Positions 36,201 through 45,000 of a stretch of 64,000 nucleotides of DNA are shown piece after piece. This DNA comes from Hanleya hanleyi (lineage: Eukaryota; Mollusca; Polyplacophora; Lepidopleurida; Hanleyidae), in assembly GCA_036873755.1 (NCBI GenBank), contig JAVTVY010039263.1:1-64000 (forward strand), read 5' to 3'. The stretch's first letter is position 1. Each line of letters opens with the position of its first letter. Under the pieces are notes generated by a model. The model saw only the letters and a program-made list of their open reading frames with translations, was not told the origin of the DNA and ran no database searches. The translations under genes were made by a program, and so were the position numbers.

Positions 36201-38451
36201 CTCTGCCTGCTGATCGTGTCTGGCTGGAGAATTTGCAGGCTCGAATTTGAGGTACCGGGTAAGAAAGTTTGGTTCTCTTTGGCATTTAACAGGCCCCGCT
36301 GACAGTTAATGCAGCCTAGATTTGCATTGAATTTCTCTGTTTATGGATATTTCTTCCTCTGAGAAGTAACATTGACAGATTTCCATGTAACATATTTGCA
36401 GTAGACATTGGTAAGCTCAGTTCATGTAGAGATTATGGCAGGTCCATTTGTCGTTGCCTATATTCAATATTATAGGATAGCTAGACTGTCATTATGTCAA
36501 TCTGTCTCAGGTTAACGGTAAGTTTGTTGTTGTTGCAATGTTTTATGAAAAGTGATGTGTGTCTGTGATTAGGTGTGAGGGGGGGGGTGTAATTGGGGGC
36601 CCCACAGTCTTTCAATATGAATGATTTACAATGTATTTAGAAACCAGTCTGTGAAATTTGGGACAGATTGAAGCAGTAATGGCTTTTCTGGCAGAGCTCA
36701 AACTATCAAGTCTTACCTATTTCTCTTGGTAGGATGAAATAGAGGTAATGTATCTCCATTCAATTTCATATGACATAGTATCAAAAAAGCAATTTTAGAT
36801 AATATAAGTGCACAGTTCTCTTGAAATAATAATTTCCCTTTAGTGTGACAGAAAAGCACCATTAGCATTAGGCCTACAATTAGTATATCTTCATGTTCAA
36901 GTCACCCAGACACAAATATCATTTGGCTACACCTCAGTGCAGTAATGTTTATGCAAATTATCACCTCACAATATTCCCTATATAGGGACAATGGAAATCC
37001 ATGGAGACAGTAGATGAGAAGTGTGGCTGATTTCTCTTATCATGATTGGGAATAGGTATGGTGAATTTCAAAGACAATGCATGTTTATTCTACCTAGAAC
37101 ACCTGTACTGGCTTAGCTGAAGAAGAAATTACATGTAGATGAGCTTTAGACCAAAGAGGGTGAAACCTTATTGCACTGGATCTTAAACATATATTTTCAA
37201 GTGAAAAAAGGCAGATAGGTGATCACAGATTTTGAATAGAAATATTCCAAGAAGGCTAACCATTTTTGTTTACCAGAATCTATCATAATAAAATGATTAT
37301 GTCCTGAAATATTGGGGAAATTTATTGGAATTTAACACTTACAGAGCTGATAAGGAGAGATAAATATTGCAGGTGTAAATTTGCATTTTTTTGGTTAAGT
37401 GAAAACCGGGGAATCAATTTACGCCATTTAAGTTGTGTAGGTCTAAGGCAGGCTGTCTCATACCTTCACATTTTGTGTGTGTATGGTGTGTGTGTTATGT
37501 GGTGTGATGAAATTCATTTAAATTTTAAAACTAATGTGTCTATCTCTTTCAGATTCTATGCATCTTTCGAGTTGGAGATGAACAATGCAGGAAATAATCT
37601 GAGGATTCAGCCCCTGGGTGTCCATGTAACCTTATTAAGCCCGTTTCACCTGTTCGCCACAAAAAAGCAGACTATATATATAGATTTACAAACTGTCACT
37701 CTTGTCTATAACCATGATATCAAATATGAAGGTAAATCTACCAATTGTGAAAGTTATACAGGATGTTTAAGAGAAGTACCATGTGAATTCATTGTAGAGT
37801 CTCAAATAAAATCTGAAACTATGTCAAAACTTTATCTGAAATTTCTGTCAAATATTGAATATCCTGAAACTTGTAAACTGCACACAGCCAGAAAATGGGT
37901 GATGGCCCATTACCTTTTTATGGCGATGATGGCTGTTCATCACCCTTGAAAGGTGATGAAAAAAGGTGATGGCCAATGTCGTCACCCTTTTAGGGCGATG
38001 GCCCAGGTCGTCACCTTTTTAGGGTGATAGCCATTACTGTTTTAGGGCGATGACCTAAACATTTGCACTCATTGCTGATCACCCTTTTAGGGTGATAGCC
38101 GTCACCCTTTTAAGGTGATAGCCATAACCTTTTTAAGGTGACAGCCATTACCCTTTTAAGGTGATGGTGGAAAAGGGTGATGGCTCTAACTCAACATCTT
38201 TTTTGGGTGATGCTGTCATCACCATTTTAGGGTGATAAGTATCACCATTTTTCTGGCTGTGAATGTTGGTGGGAGAAGATACTGGCATACTGACAAAAAT
38301 TCAGCCCATCGTACAGCCCAATATTTAAATGCATAATATCTAAATGCATCTCAATAACTAATAATAATCATGGTGATGATTTGTATATCTCGTCCACTCT
38401 TCCGTTGTAGAAGCTCATGTGGACTCGAATGACCCGACCACGCGACCGTAA
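26950..38451 (+). CDS. Unrecognised three-exon gene, 141-residue product
   Basis: Coding exons 26,950-27,258, 35,959-36,034 and 38,411-38,451 join in phase (0, then 1) into 141 residues ending RPKTLLV-EAHVDSNDPTTRP-like: the third exon follows ...REPKTLLV. I do not recognise the family. The first 103 residues are basic at the N-terminus (RKRHTLRG, LLKRVKEYR) and then amphipathic and probably helical (TIEKIQELFLELTGEILQEF). No signal peptide or membrane segment is visible, so a cytosolic or nuclear protein is likely. The C-terminal 38 residues are acidic and proline-containing, probably flexible. Splice sites are strong: CAG|GTAAGG, CACAG|GG, GTTG|GTGAGT, GTTGTAG|AA. Introns are 8.7 and 2.4 kb and hold MITEs. 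The gene is convergent with the SRCR receptor. An alternative last exon at 37,553 is also in phase. It is a model from splice logic only. Confidence 0.5.
27370..27575 (+). repeat. Two-copy 104-bp tandem repeat
   Basis: TAGAGGGGGAT-TGAGTA-T-GAACAATGTATC and, further on, TGAACTACG-GATTTCATTGG occur twice 103-104 bp apart (27,383/27,487 and 27,444/27,547). It lies in intron 2 of the plus-strand gene. No known element is recognised. Confidence 0.75.
27576..29300. other. Intronic sequence, nothing recognised
   Basis: Contains a GA microsatellite at 27,728-27,742 and loosely repeated CTCTCAGTATCAGCC-like motifs at 28,268-28,330. Open frames up to 100 codons here have no splice context, composition or motif that would support them. 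Confidence 0.6.
29330..29545. mobile_element. G+C-rich MITE-like palindromic segment
   Basis: Contains two copies of the palindrome GGCCTCGCGAGGC (near 29,380 and 29,433) and inverted or direct versions of CGCACAC-AGAGCT, ending in TCTCGTGTGCGCCGGGCTTT. Base composition differs strongly from both flanks. The exact ends and superfamily are not clear. Confidence 0.4.
29790..30175 (+). repeat. 175-bp tandem repeat
   Basis: Two full units, with a partial third unit at 30,481-30,600. AATTCGGCATACGCA occurs at 29,921 and 30,096, and CTGCCTGAAGGTGGCGCCACT ends at 30,000 and 30,175, both 175 bp apart. The third unit is split from the second by the retroelement fragment at 30,176-30,480. Confidence 0.8.
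30176..30480 (-). mobile_element. Penelope-like 3' fragment
   Basis: Reverse complement of about 42,478-42,770: the end of the RT frame (TATCGCCAAATTTGAGAAAC read on plus), its stop region and the conserved GGGTTAAGCGGAATTAGACA. It lacks the last 230 bp of the element. It is inserted in the 175-bp repeat between GGCGCCACT and GCCACTGGGTC, so CCACT is present on both sides as a probable target duplication. Confidence 0.88.
30681..31032 (-). mobile_element. Truncated TTAA-type MITE (CCCTA family), copy A
   Basis: Begins TTAACCCTACCTGGCCTGGG and matches the first 220 bp of copy B (GGAACGACAAAAAATCGAGAG, CATTTTGAGCCTATTTGCAT, AAATTCAAAATGGCGGCCAT), but its other half is missing. It directly abuts copy B. 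Confidence 0.8.
31033..31626 (-). mobile_element. Complete TTAA-type MITE (CCCTA family), copy B
   Basis: 594 bp including TTAA at both ends. The left end is TTAACCCTACCAGGCCTGGG and the right end CCCAGGCCAGATAGGGTTAA, an inverted repeat. TTAA targets with CCCTA termini are typical of piggyBac elements, so this is a non-autonomous piggyBac-like MITE. The interior has no coding capacity. It holds TGACGTCATCATGGCGGCCA, poly-G/C tracts and A/T-rich stretches. Confidence 0.85.
32343..32945. mobile_element. Foldback element, about 600 bp
   Basis: Imperfect arms of about 280 bp pair across a centre near 32,640. On the left are CAAAGGATATGTTACGC, AAAAACTCCTTTGTGTGTGAC and GACACTTCAAACCAAAACCA. On the right, inverted, are GTCACACACAAGGGAGTTTTT, TTTTGGTTTGAGGTGTCATA and GTCACATGTCCTTTGG. 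The core matches the foldback at 39,231-39,761. The frames at 32,240-32,485 and 32,677-32,961 are mirror images of each other and not genes. Confidence 0.75.
32991..33022. other. Short perfect hairpin
   Basis: ATAATTTCCATGC and its exact complement GCATGGAAATTAT are separated by 6 nt (TTCACT). It lies just outside the foldback element; its function is unknown. Confidence 0.7.
33023..33990. other. Intronic sequence, nothing recognised
   Basis: A+T-rich single-copy-looking sequence in intron 2 of the plus-strand gene. Frames on the two strands near 33,868-34,096 are reverse shadows of each other and run into MITE copy C. Confidence 0.5.
33995..34420 (+). mobile_element. Diverged TTAA-type MITE, copy C
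   Basis: Starts TTAAACCCTATCTGGCCCGG and follows the family consensus: GAGGTGTACTGCA, GAGCTCTACCAGAAA, GTCACTGTGATGTCATT, CTGCATGATAAATTAGTAAA, CACATGGTCGCCAG. The right terminus is eroded. Substitutions and gaps are more frequent than in copy B. Confidence 0.75.
34421..34850. other. Intronic sequence, nothing recognised
   Basis: A+T-rich with no repeat family or exon signal seen on either strand. Confidence 0.5.
34851..34868 (-). promoter_or_regulatory. Two polyadenylation signals
   Basis: TTTATT at 34,851-34,856 and 34,863-34,868 gives AATAAA twice on the minus strand, 84-101 nt after the stop at 34,952. The position fits a 3' untranslated region of the exon above it. Confidence 0.45.
34952..35089 (-). 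CDS. Possible terminal exon with PPPAY tail
   Basis: Minus-strand frame of 45 codons plus stop, preceded by a good acceptor (GTTGTTTTTTCAACAG) at 35,090-35,091. The peptide is Q/P/Y rich and contains FSPPPAYSEV, a PPxY motif of the kind that binds WW domains in tails of membrane proteins, and ends NPASTANE. Two AATAAA signals follow. The exon starts in phase 0, which does not fit the phase-1 donor of the transmembrane exon at 45,107. It therefore needs an intermediate exon or belongs to another transcript. It lies antisense in intron 2 of the plus-strand gene. It is uncertain whether it is transcribed. Confidence 0.4.
   Translation of the reverse strand, partial: GSIGQHQAPQYNAAMFSPPPAYSEVVLTVPSKSTGQDNPASTANE
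35090..35540. other. Intergenic or intronic sequence, nothing recognised
   Basis: No repeat or exon was identified. The frame upstream of 35,089 lacks support beyond the acceptor. Confidence 0.4.
35541..35898 (+). mobile_element. CACAGCCAG-type MITE with internal minirepeats, copy 1
   Basis: About 358 bp, colinear with 37,883-38,261. It is built from repeated units of the form GTCACCCTTTTAGGGTGATAGCC, each near-palindromic (CACCCTTTT-AGGGTG). The right end TTTTTCTGGCTGTG matches copy 2, while the left terminus is eroded (CAGCTCATTTCC). It ends 60 bp before the small exon at 35,959. Confidence 0.8.
35959..36034 (+). CDS. Second coding exon, plus-strand gene
   Basis: 76 bp between acceptor ATATTCTCACAG and donor GTTG|GTGAGT. 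It enters in phase 0, matching the preceding exon, and leaves in phase 1. It encodes GYEPMPLLESVPESADDREP followed by KTLLV. Its splice sites are close to consensus. Confidence 0.6.
36035..37552. other. Intron sequence
   Basis: No element is recognised apart from a G run at 36,580-36,590 and a TGTG-rich stretch at 37,473-37,500. Confidence 0.5.
37553..37582 (+). CDS. Possible alternative last exon, plus-strand gene
   Basis: Acceptor GTCTATCTCTTTCAG ends at 37,552. Joined in phase 1 it adds DSMHLSSWR and a stop. A second frame through the same place stays open to 37,949 but would need phase 2 and runs into the MITE at 37,883. I prefer the exon at 38,411 because the peptide there is more protein-like. 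Confidence 0.25.
37883..38261 (+). mobile_element. CACAGCCAG-type MITE, copy 2
   Basis: 379 bp with terminal inverted repeats CACAGCCAGAAAA-TGG at the left and CCATTTTTCTGGCTGTG at the right. The interior is the same series of CACCCTTTTAGGGTGAT minirepeats as copy 1. The target duplication is not obvious. No coding capacity. Confidence 0.82.
38411..38451 (+). CDS. Last coding exon, plus-strand gene
   Basis: Acceptor CTCTTCCGTTGTAG ends at 38,410. In phase 1 it completes a Glu codon and adds AHVDSNDPTTRP before TAA at 38,449. No canonical AATAAA was found close downstream, so the 3' end is undefined. Confidence 0.5.
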
Positions 38452-38876
38452 CACCAGTTAGAGCTGTGAACCGCTGACTAAAAAATCATCGAAATGTCGT
38501 TTTTGATCGGCTTTCGCCGATGCCTATGTTATAACGCGATATTAGGTTATAACATCATGGGAGTAGATCACGCTGCCTATTGATCCATAACTTGAGTACA
38601 TTTGAAATCTTTCAATCCCCGGGAGTTTTGACTGTTCTAAACTGGTAGCATCACTGTCATTAATATAGAAAGCCAAAATATACTGATCAACGCCTACGTA
38701 TTTTCACAGACGAAAATCTGAGCTATCAAACATGATGTAATATGATGAGTATGTTTGCATAGACGATCCCCATTTTGCCACGCCAATGACAATCATTCGT
38801 TGAACTGATTTGCTATCGGTACAATTGCAGGGAAAAGTACAGAGAGGGTTTAAACTGGCTCAGCACGACAGACTCA
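38452..38876. other. Region between two convergent genes
   Basis: Presumed 3' untranslated and intergenic sequence. No repeat is recognised. Confidence 0.45.
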
Positions 38877-38882
38877 TTTATT
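38877..38882 (-). promoter_or_regulatory. Polyadenylation signal of SRCR receptor gene
   Basis: TTTATT on plus gives AATAAA on minus, only 4 nt after the TGA stop at 38,887-38,889. The 3' untranslated region would be very short. Confidence 0.65.
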
Positions 38883-38886
38883 CGTA

Positions 38887-39029
38887 TCACCAGTCACTCC
38901 AAAAAGTAGGCCTGTCAGATTCACACTTGTAGGTTGGACGGCCCAGAATGTTAGGTGGGGAATACATGATGTCTGTGGCAATTTCAAAACTTGATCCGTA
39001 TTCAATGCCAAATTCATCTTTATAAATAC
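38887..39029 (-). CDS. SRCR receptor: cytoplasmic tail exon and stop
   Basis: Acceptor TTCATCTCCTAG precedes 39,029. It enters in phase 1, matching the transmembrane exon. The tail starts [19 protein letters not shown] and ends DRPTFWSDW. It has four tyrosines (IYKD, EYGS, MYSPP, TYKC) and no perfect ITIM or ITAM spacing. An AATAAA follows at once. Confidence 0.75.
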
Positions 39030-42000
39030 CTAGGAGATGAACTCCAAGAATATCACCAACCCAATTCCCTACTCTCACCAGCTCCCGGACATAGGTCGAA
39101 AAAGACTGAATTTATCCGTTATATTGCTGCTATTTGAAATCAAAGTACTTAAAGTACTGATTTCGGGTTTACTTGCATCAGAGGAGTTTATTAGTCCCAT
39201 ATTTGGGAAGAATGGTGGTGTTCGCTTGACATAGGGAATCGTCCTCAAGCTGTTCGATTTGAAGGGCCAAACTTTCACTTTTATCAAAGGGATATGAAAT
39301 GGACCATTTTGTACAGCCTTCATGCTGAATTATAAGACCCGAAATAATGAAGGACTGCAGATGCACGAACACGGATTTATGGCTCACTAAAGTTGGTAAG
39401 TTGGCTTATTTTCGTATTTTTAGGCACTTTTCGGTGCGGATTTTCTCTTGTTACAAAAATAGGACACCTTTAACCAAAACCAATTTTAGCTATTTTGACC
39501 AACAAATAAGTCTAAATATGATTTTGGTTAAAGGTGTCATAATTTTGCAACGAGAATTTTGGAGAGAAAATGTCGACTGTAAATGCACCGAAAAGTGCAA
39601 AATACGGCAGGTTTGAACCACTGTAAGTCTGGTTGTGTTTGTCTGTAGGTCTTGATTATTCTTTATCTTTATCTATTCAAATGGTCAATTTGGTGCTTTT
39701 TAGACAAAAATTAGCCCCACCAGCTGTGTGTATCAAAAACGCATTGAGGACGATTCCCTATCTAAAGTGAAGATCATCTTTGTGATCTTGCACTATATAT
39801 GAATCATAACTTTTGTTGTAAGGTAGCTTACCAAAGATTGAAAAATGTTCAAAAATATTAAAATTCATATTCGTAATAATAATTCATAAAGTGCCATATA
39901 GTTATAGAACAACCTCAAGAATATGTGTGTAAAGTTTGTGTATCCTGTAATTTTTGTATGGCTCCGTAAAGGACCATCGCCGATATTGGACAGATCCACA
40001 TTTGTTTGACACACCGTGTACGTTGCTGTCCTCTCACCGTGACGGGACAACCACAGTTATAATCATCCAGTCTCAGCCAATGTTCACTAAATTTGCATTT
40101 TCCCGGCATCGGCAAAATTAGCCCAAAGCTAAATTCCAAACCAACGAACAATGGCGACTGCAATTTGACCAGTTCAAATGGCGACTGTTCTGATACGTAA
40201 ATTAGTACAGATGTCAAGAGCGTGAGCCAATCAGCTGTCGACATTATGACCTCGACCAATACACGTCACAGAATATGAATATTAATTCAGCGGGAAACAG
40301 TCACGAGTTTAGTTCAACCAATGGACTACACAAAATATGTAAATGAGCTGTCTGACCTCGTTCCAATCTGGCGAAGGGTCACCAGCAAACACGTTTCACG
40401 GCTGTTTGGATTTTTATTCCGCAATAAATTTCGCTGAACTTCAGAGAATAACTTAGCTTTTTCCACTCATTTTCCCGGACTCTGTACATATATTTCCTCT
40501 GACTTTCCATGTCCTTTTAACGAAATTCCATTACTCTTAGCGCCTGGAATTGCATGGCTTGTGCGAGGCCTGTTGTGAATGCTGTAAGGGGCATCAAATG
40601 ACAACAGTCTCCGGGCAGGAGATCAAAACTACACATGTGCAGAAGAAAAAAGAAAAACTGAAAAGTGATACTAATGTAGGGTTTACCCTTGGTAAACCCG
40701 ACAAAAATGACCCCAATTTTTAATTCATATCTATTAAGAAGTATATAGATTCTAACTCTTATGTCAAGTTGACGAACTTCTGGAAATAACTCTGAGCTTT
40801 AAACGTTAAAACGGATTCATTTCCCTATTAATTCAATGAGACAGCGTGAATATATACAAATTACGTACTGATTCTATAAATGACATGATGAACCCCTGTT
40901 TTATTTCACGATTTGTTTTATCTTAGCCCTAAAAAAGTTATTAATGAAATGTAAGCGCATTCTCACTTCTAAATATATGAACGTGATCTACTTCCTTCCA
41001 CTGAAAAAAAATCCTTAAAATATAAGGAATATTCCCCGACTATTACACCATCGGAATATTAAAAATTCAAATTCAATAAGAAATATTCCGTAGCATGTCC
41101 TGTCTGCTTTGGAACAGTACGTTATTGATTGGTCTAAGCGAGAAAAAGTTGAACCTACAGTACTCGCTGATTGGCTGGACCTCACCAATAGCAAGGTCGT
41201 TGAAACAATCCGCCATATTGACAGAAGTACTCTTCCCCAAGCAAAAGAAGTACCGAGAAACCTCAATTCGCAAGAAGTTCTAGCAAATCTCCAGAGTAAA
41301 TTCGTCATAGTCCCAGCAGACAAAGCTCCGAATAATATAGTATTCATATGTAAATATTACTATTACCAGGTGCTGGTTAAAGAATTGAGTGTAGACATAT
41401 CTTCATCAAATACGTCTACTTACTCCCAAACTGCATTTACTCTGGAAGATTTATTTAACAATCACAAAAAGTTTCTCAGGGAAAGAGGTATTTGTCTTCC
41501 AACCAAAACTATACTGGACTCCCAAAATGCATAAATCACCATACAAAGCTAGATTCATAGCTGGTTCTAGAAGCTGCACCACGAAGCTTCTTTCAACCCT
41601 ATTGACGAGGGCCCTTTAGGAGGTAAAAGCATTTTGGGAAAGGTATTGCGCCACTATTTCTATGAACTCTGGCGTTGAATGTATGTGGATATTAAAAAAA
41701 CTCAAAATGTCTTACGGAAGAACTTGATGCTAAAGGTCACATACCGTACAGACATGTATCCACATGGGATTTATCGACTCTCTATACTACAATCCCTCAT
41801 CAGGACCTTATTGACCGTCTAAGTTCATTAATAGTATCTGTGAAAACTGATCGTAGATATATTAATATCCGAAGCCATAAAGCATTCTTTAGCTCTACTA
41901 CATACAAGAGATATCATTCATGGGATGTTTCTTCGTTTATAGAGTTGCTTGAATTTCTCATTAAAAATATCTATGTGAAATTTGGCAACACAATAAATCA

Positions 42001-45000
42001 GCAGCATATAGGTATTCCAATGGGTACTAATTGTGCACGCATGTTGGCTGACCTGTATGTTCTCTTATGAATATGACTATATGGCTAGCAAAAAACGATC
42101 CATTCAAAGCCCGTTCCTTCTCATTCACCAAACGCTATATAGACGATCTTCTCGCTGTGGATAATCGCTATATAAATGACGCAGTGAAGGATATATATCC
42201 ACCTTCACTGGATTTGAAGGAAACTACAGATAGCCCTACAGGCACATCATATTTAGATCTATATCTCTATAAAAATGAAGCGGGCATTCTCTCTCGTCGA
42301 CTTTATGACAAAAGAGATGATTACAATTTCGACATCGTAAACTATCCCTTTCTGGACAGTAATATTCCAGTGGGACCTACATATGGCGTATACATATCTC
42401 GCTTAGTAGCATTTGTTAGATCCTGTGTTAAATGCGACGATTTTAATCAACGTCACAAAACACTGTTACAGAAACTTATAAAACAGGGCTATTCCACCAA
42501 ACGCCTCCACTCAAAGTTTCTCAAATTTGGCGATACATATCGCATGCTGATAGCAAAATACGAACGTAGCGTACAAGATCTATGGCGCTACGTTTCGTAA
42601 CTTGTGTCTAATTCCGCTTAACCCGGGGCTAGGGGCCGTATGAACCCATGTACTTTAAGATCCTCATGGTAATCATATGAACAGTCACAATCAAAGCGTG
42701 ACTGAGATACATCATTCTTTAGATGACGACTTTGCAACGAATATTATGGATTATGAATACTGATCAGCGATACGGATTTGATATTTTGGAACATCATGAT
42801 GTCTTGCCGGCATCATTGAAAACTGTTGACCGCTTCTCTCTTGCAGGAAACAAGCCTATGTTTATGTATACTATGATTGTCTTTTTGAATTTGGTGCTAA
42901 AACTGTTATATGGAATGTGGAATAGGTCTTTGGATTATGGACGCGGATATTCTCTAATGGACGACGGCTGAATTATGGATGACGGACTAGACGCTTGTAA
43001 TGTTAAGGAAATTCCTGAACATGGTAAGGAATAGTCCTTAGTTATGTTGAGGAATATTCCGCTGGTCGGGGAATATTCCTTACATTTTTAAGGATTTTTT
43101 TTGTGTGTAAGAATGTCTGCTGCTGGTAAATCAAAGTAATTAACTTTTTGGAATGATGTGTGTTGTTGCATTCATAATTGGGTAATATGCGGTAAAACAA
43201 AGAAAAAAAATATAGGTCGGTGTGCATTTTTTAGCTGTAGGCAACATTAGGTGGACTGACCCATGCTCCATTTGATAACCCAGAACACATAGGGAATAAC
43301 CCTAGTTTTGAAGCATATTCATGAAAAATTCATATAATTAATATTTAACTTTTTCTTATATTCTAAATGTTTGCAGATAATCACAATGTCTATCAAAATT
43401 TATTAAATTGAATGGATGTTGCTGTGGAAAATTCTCAGCTAGAAGGATTTTAAAGGAAATCCCTATGTCTTAACCTGGGAAAGGGAGATAACCCAACAGG
43501 AAAAACAAGCAAAATGACCGTGACATTAAACCGAATCACTACCCTCCTCCCTCCCTTCCCAGTATTGTATCAAAAATCTTCTCGAAACACAAAAGTGAGG
43601 AATTCCTGTGTTTGGCACGTAAATACTTTATCTCGGCTGGACTTCTTTTGACGGTAGATGTGACAAGTGAGATCGTCGACAACAAAGTGGAAAACTCTCG
43701 ACCAAGGCTTAATCACAGCAACTTAAATAACAGTTGCAAAAGTTACATATTTGAACGTGTTCGGATCATTGGGATTGCTAAGAAATATCTGATCAACCGT
43801 CCGAAAAGTAACACACTTTATCCACTTACATTACTTGGAACATTATACTGGACAGGTGCCGTCGCAGCAGCGCCTGAAACGAAAAAAACGGAATTTCGGT
43901 ATGATATTCACAAAGCTTGTTGTTTCAACCCTATCTGGTCTGGGCGATTTGGGTTGTACCGCAACCGCGGGGGGGGGGGCGGAAAGTGTCCCCCCCTACA
44001 TATTTTCGTTATCGCTAAGGCTAGAGGGCTGAAGCTTACCAGACTATATCTTTGAGTCAAGCTCTACAAGAAAATGTAAAAAATTCAAGATGGCCGCCAT
44101 GATGATGTCACTGTGCGTCATTTTCAAAAAGAGCATTTTTGGACGATTTTTCGATCAGAATTTTCGAATTTTTTATTTTAGTTTTTTCTTCGCAAAAACT
44201 GCATGATAAATTAGTAAATAATAATGTGATATGAAATAAAATAGGTTTTACCGACTTTTCGATACAGAAAAGCAAATTTTTTGAAGAAATATGACGAAAA
44301 CATCACTTTTCTGGTATCCCACATGGCCGCGATTTTGAATTTGCCTCCTCTTCTCGGGGGGGGGGGGGCGGTCATGCAAATAGGCTCAAAATGACGCCAA
44401 TATGATAATCTAAAAAGTCACGGAGTTTCAGCTCTCAATTTTTTGTCGTTCCGGAGATAGGAGCAAAAAAAAACAACAGGGAGAGGAGGGGGGGGGCGGA
44501 AAGTGCCCCCAGGGCATGTTAGCAATTGATAGTCGTGACCCAGCTTTTTATCTTTGTAAGTATTTTCCTCACTCGTAAAAATGATAAATCACAACAGTTG
44601 ACCATAACTTGAGTGTATAGCTGGTGATACTTAAATGTTTTTTCTCGTATATTCTCTCGTTTGGAACAGCTTGTGTGCTGTCTTATAAGTATTGAATACA
44701 ACTATACATCTGGAGAATCTGCTCTTTGAATGTCTATCGGGTAACTGAGTTGCTGCAAAATTGCAGGGATTGTGGCAGACAAAATGGGCACTCTCACAAT
44801 AGATAACTAGGTAATGATTGTCTAATGGGCTCACGTGATTTCTCTTTTCCCTTCTCATTGGAGACCACGAAAAGCTGGACTCTCCGAGAGTATATAGTGA
44901 ACTACTACAAGGGGCATATAGAAAATCTGACGTAAATTACACTCTTTTAATGGCGAATTCCTTGCGTTCCAAGGATCGTTCCAACTTCAAGTTTTGGGTT

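Larger units (their letters stand above)
41003..43102. mobile_element. Inverted-repeat composite enclosing a Penelope-like copy
   Basis: Left boundary AAAAAAAATCCTTAAAA followed by ATAAGGAATATTCCCCGAC (41,003-41,040). The right boundary carries GTCGGGGAATATTCCTTA followed by TTTTTAAGGATTTTTTTT (43,065-43,102). The two are inverted repeats of nearly 38 bp with one or two mismatches; GGAATATT near 41,053 and 43,051 extends the pairing. Inside the right end are further GGAAT-T-CCTTA palindromes. The inner 1.9 kb is retroelement. Either a DNA transposon or foldback was split by the retroelement, or it carried it. The target duplication is not clear. Confidence 0.7.

Noticed and set aside
37473..37949. 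158-codon plus-strand frame
   Set aside because: It starts in a TG-rich run and ends inside a MITE. The only acceptor in it requires phase 2, which does not match the upstream donor.
40120..40330. CCAAT-rich promoter
   Set aside because: Motifs are suggestive but no first exon or start site could be linked to them, so it is only noted as intron content.
43612..44055. 147-codon plus-strand frame
   Set aside because: It runs into the CCCTA-type MITE and has no motif or splice support.
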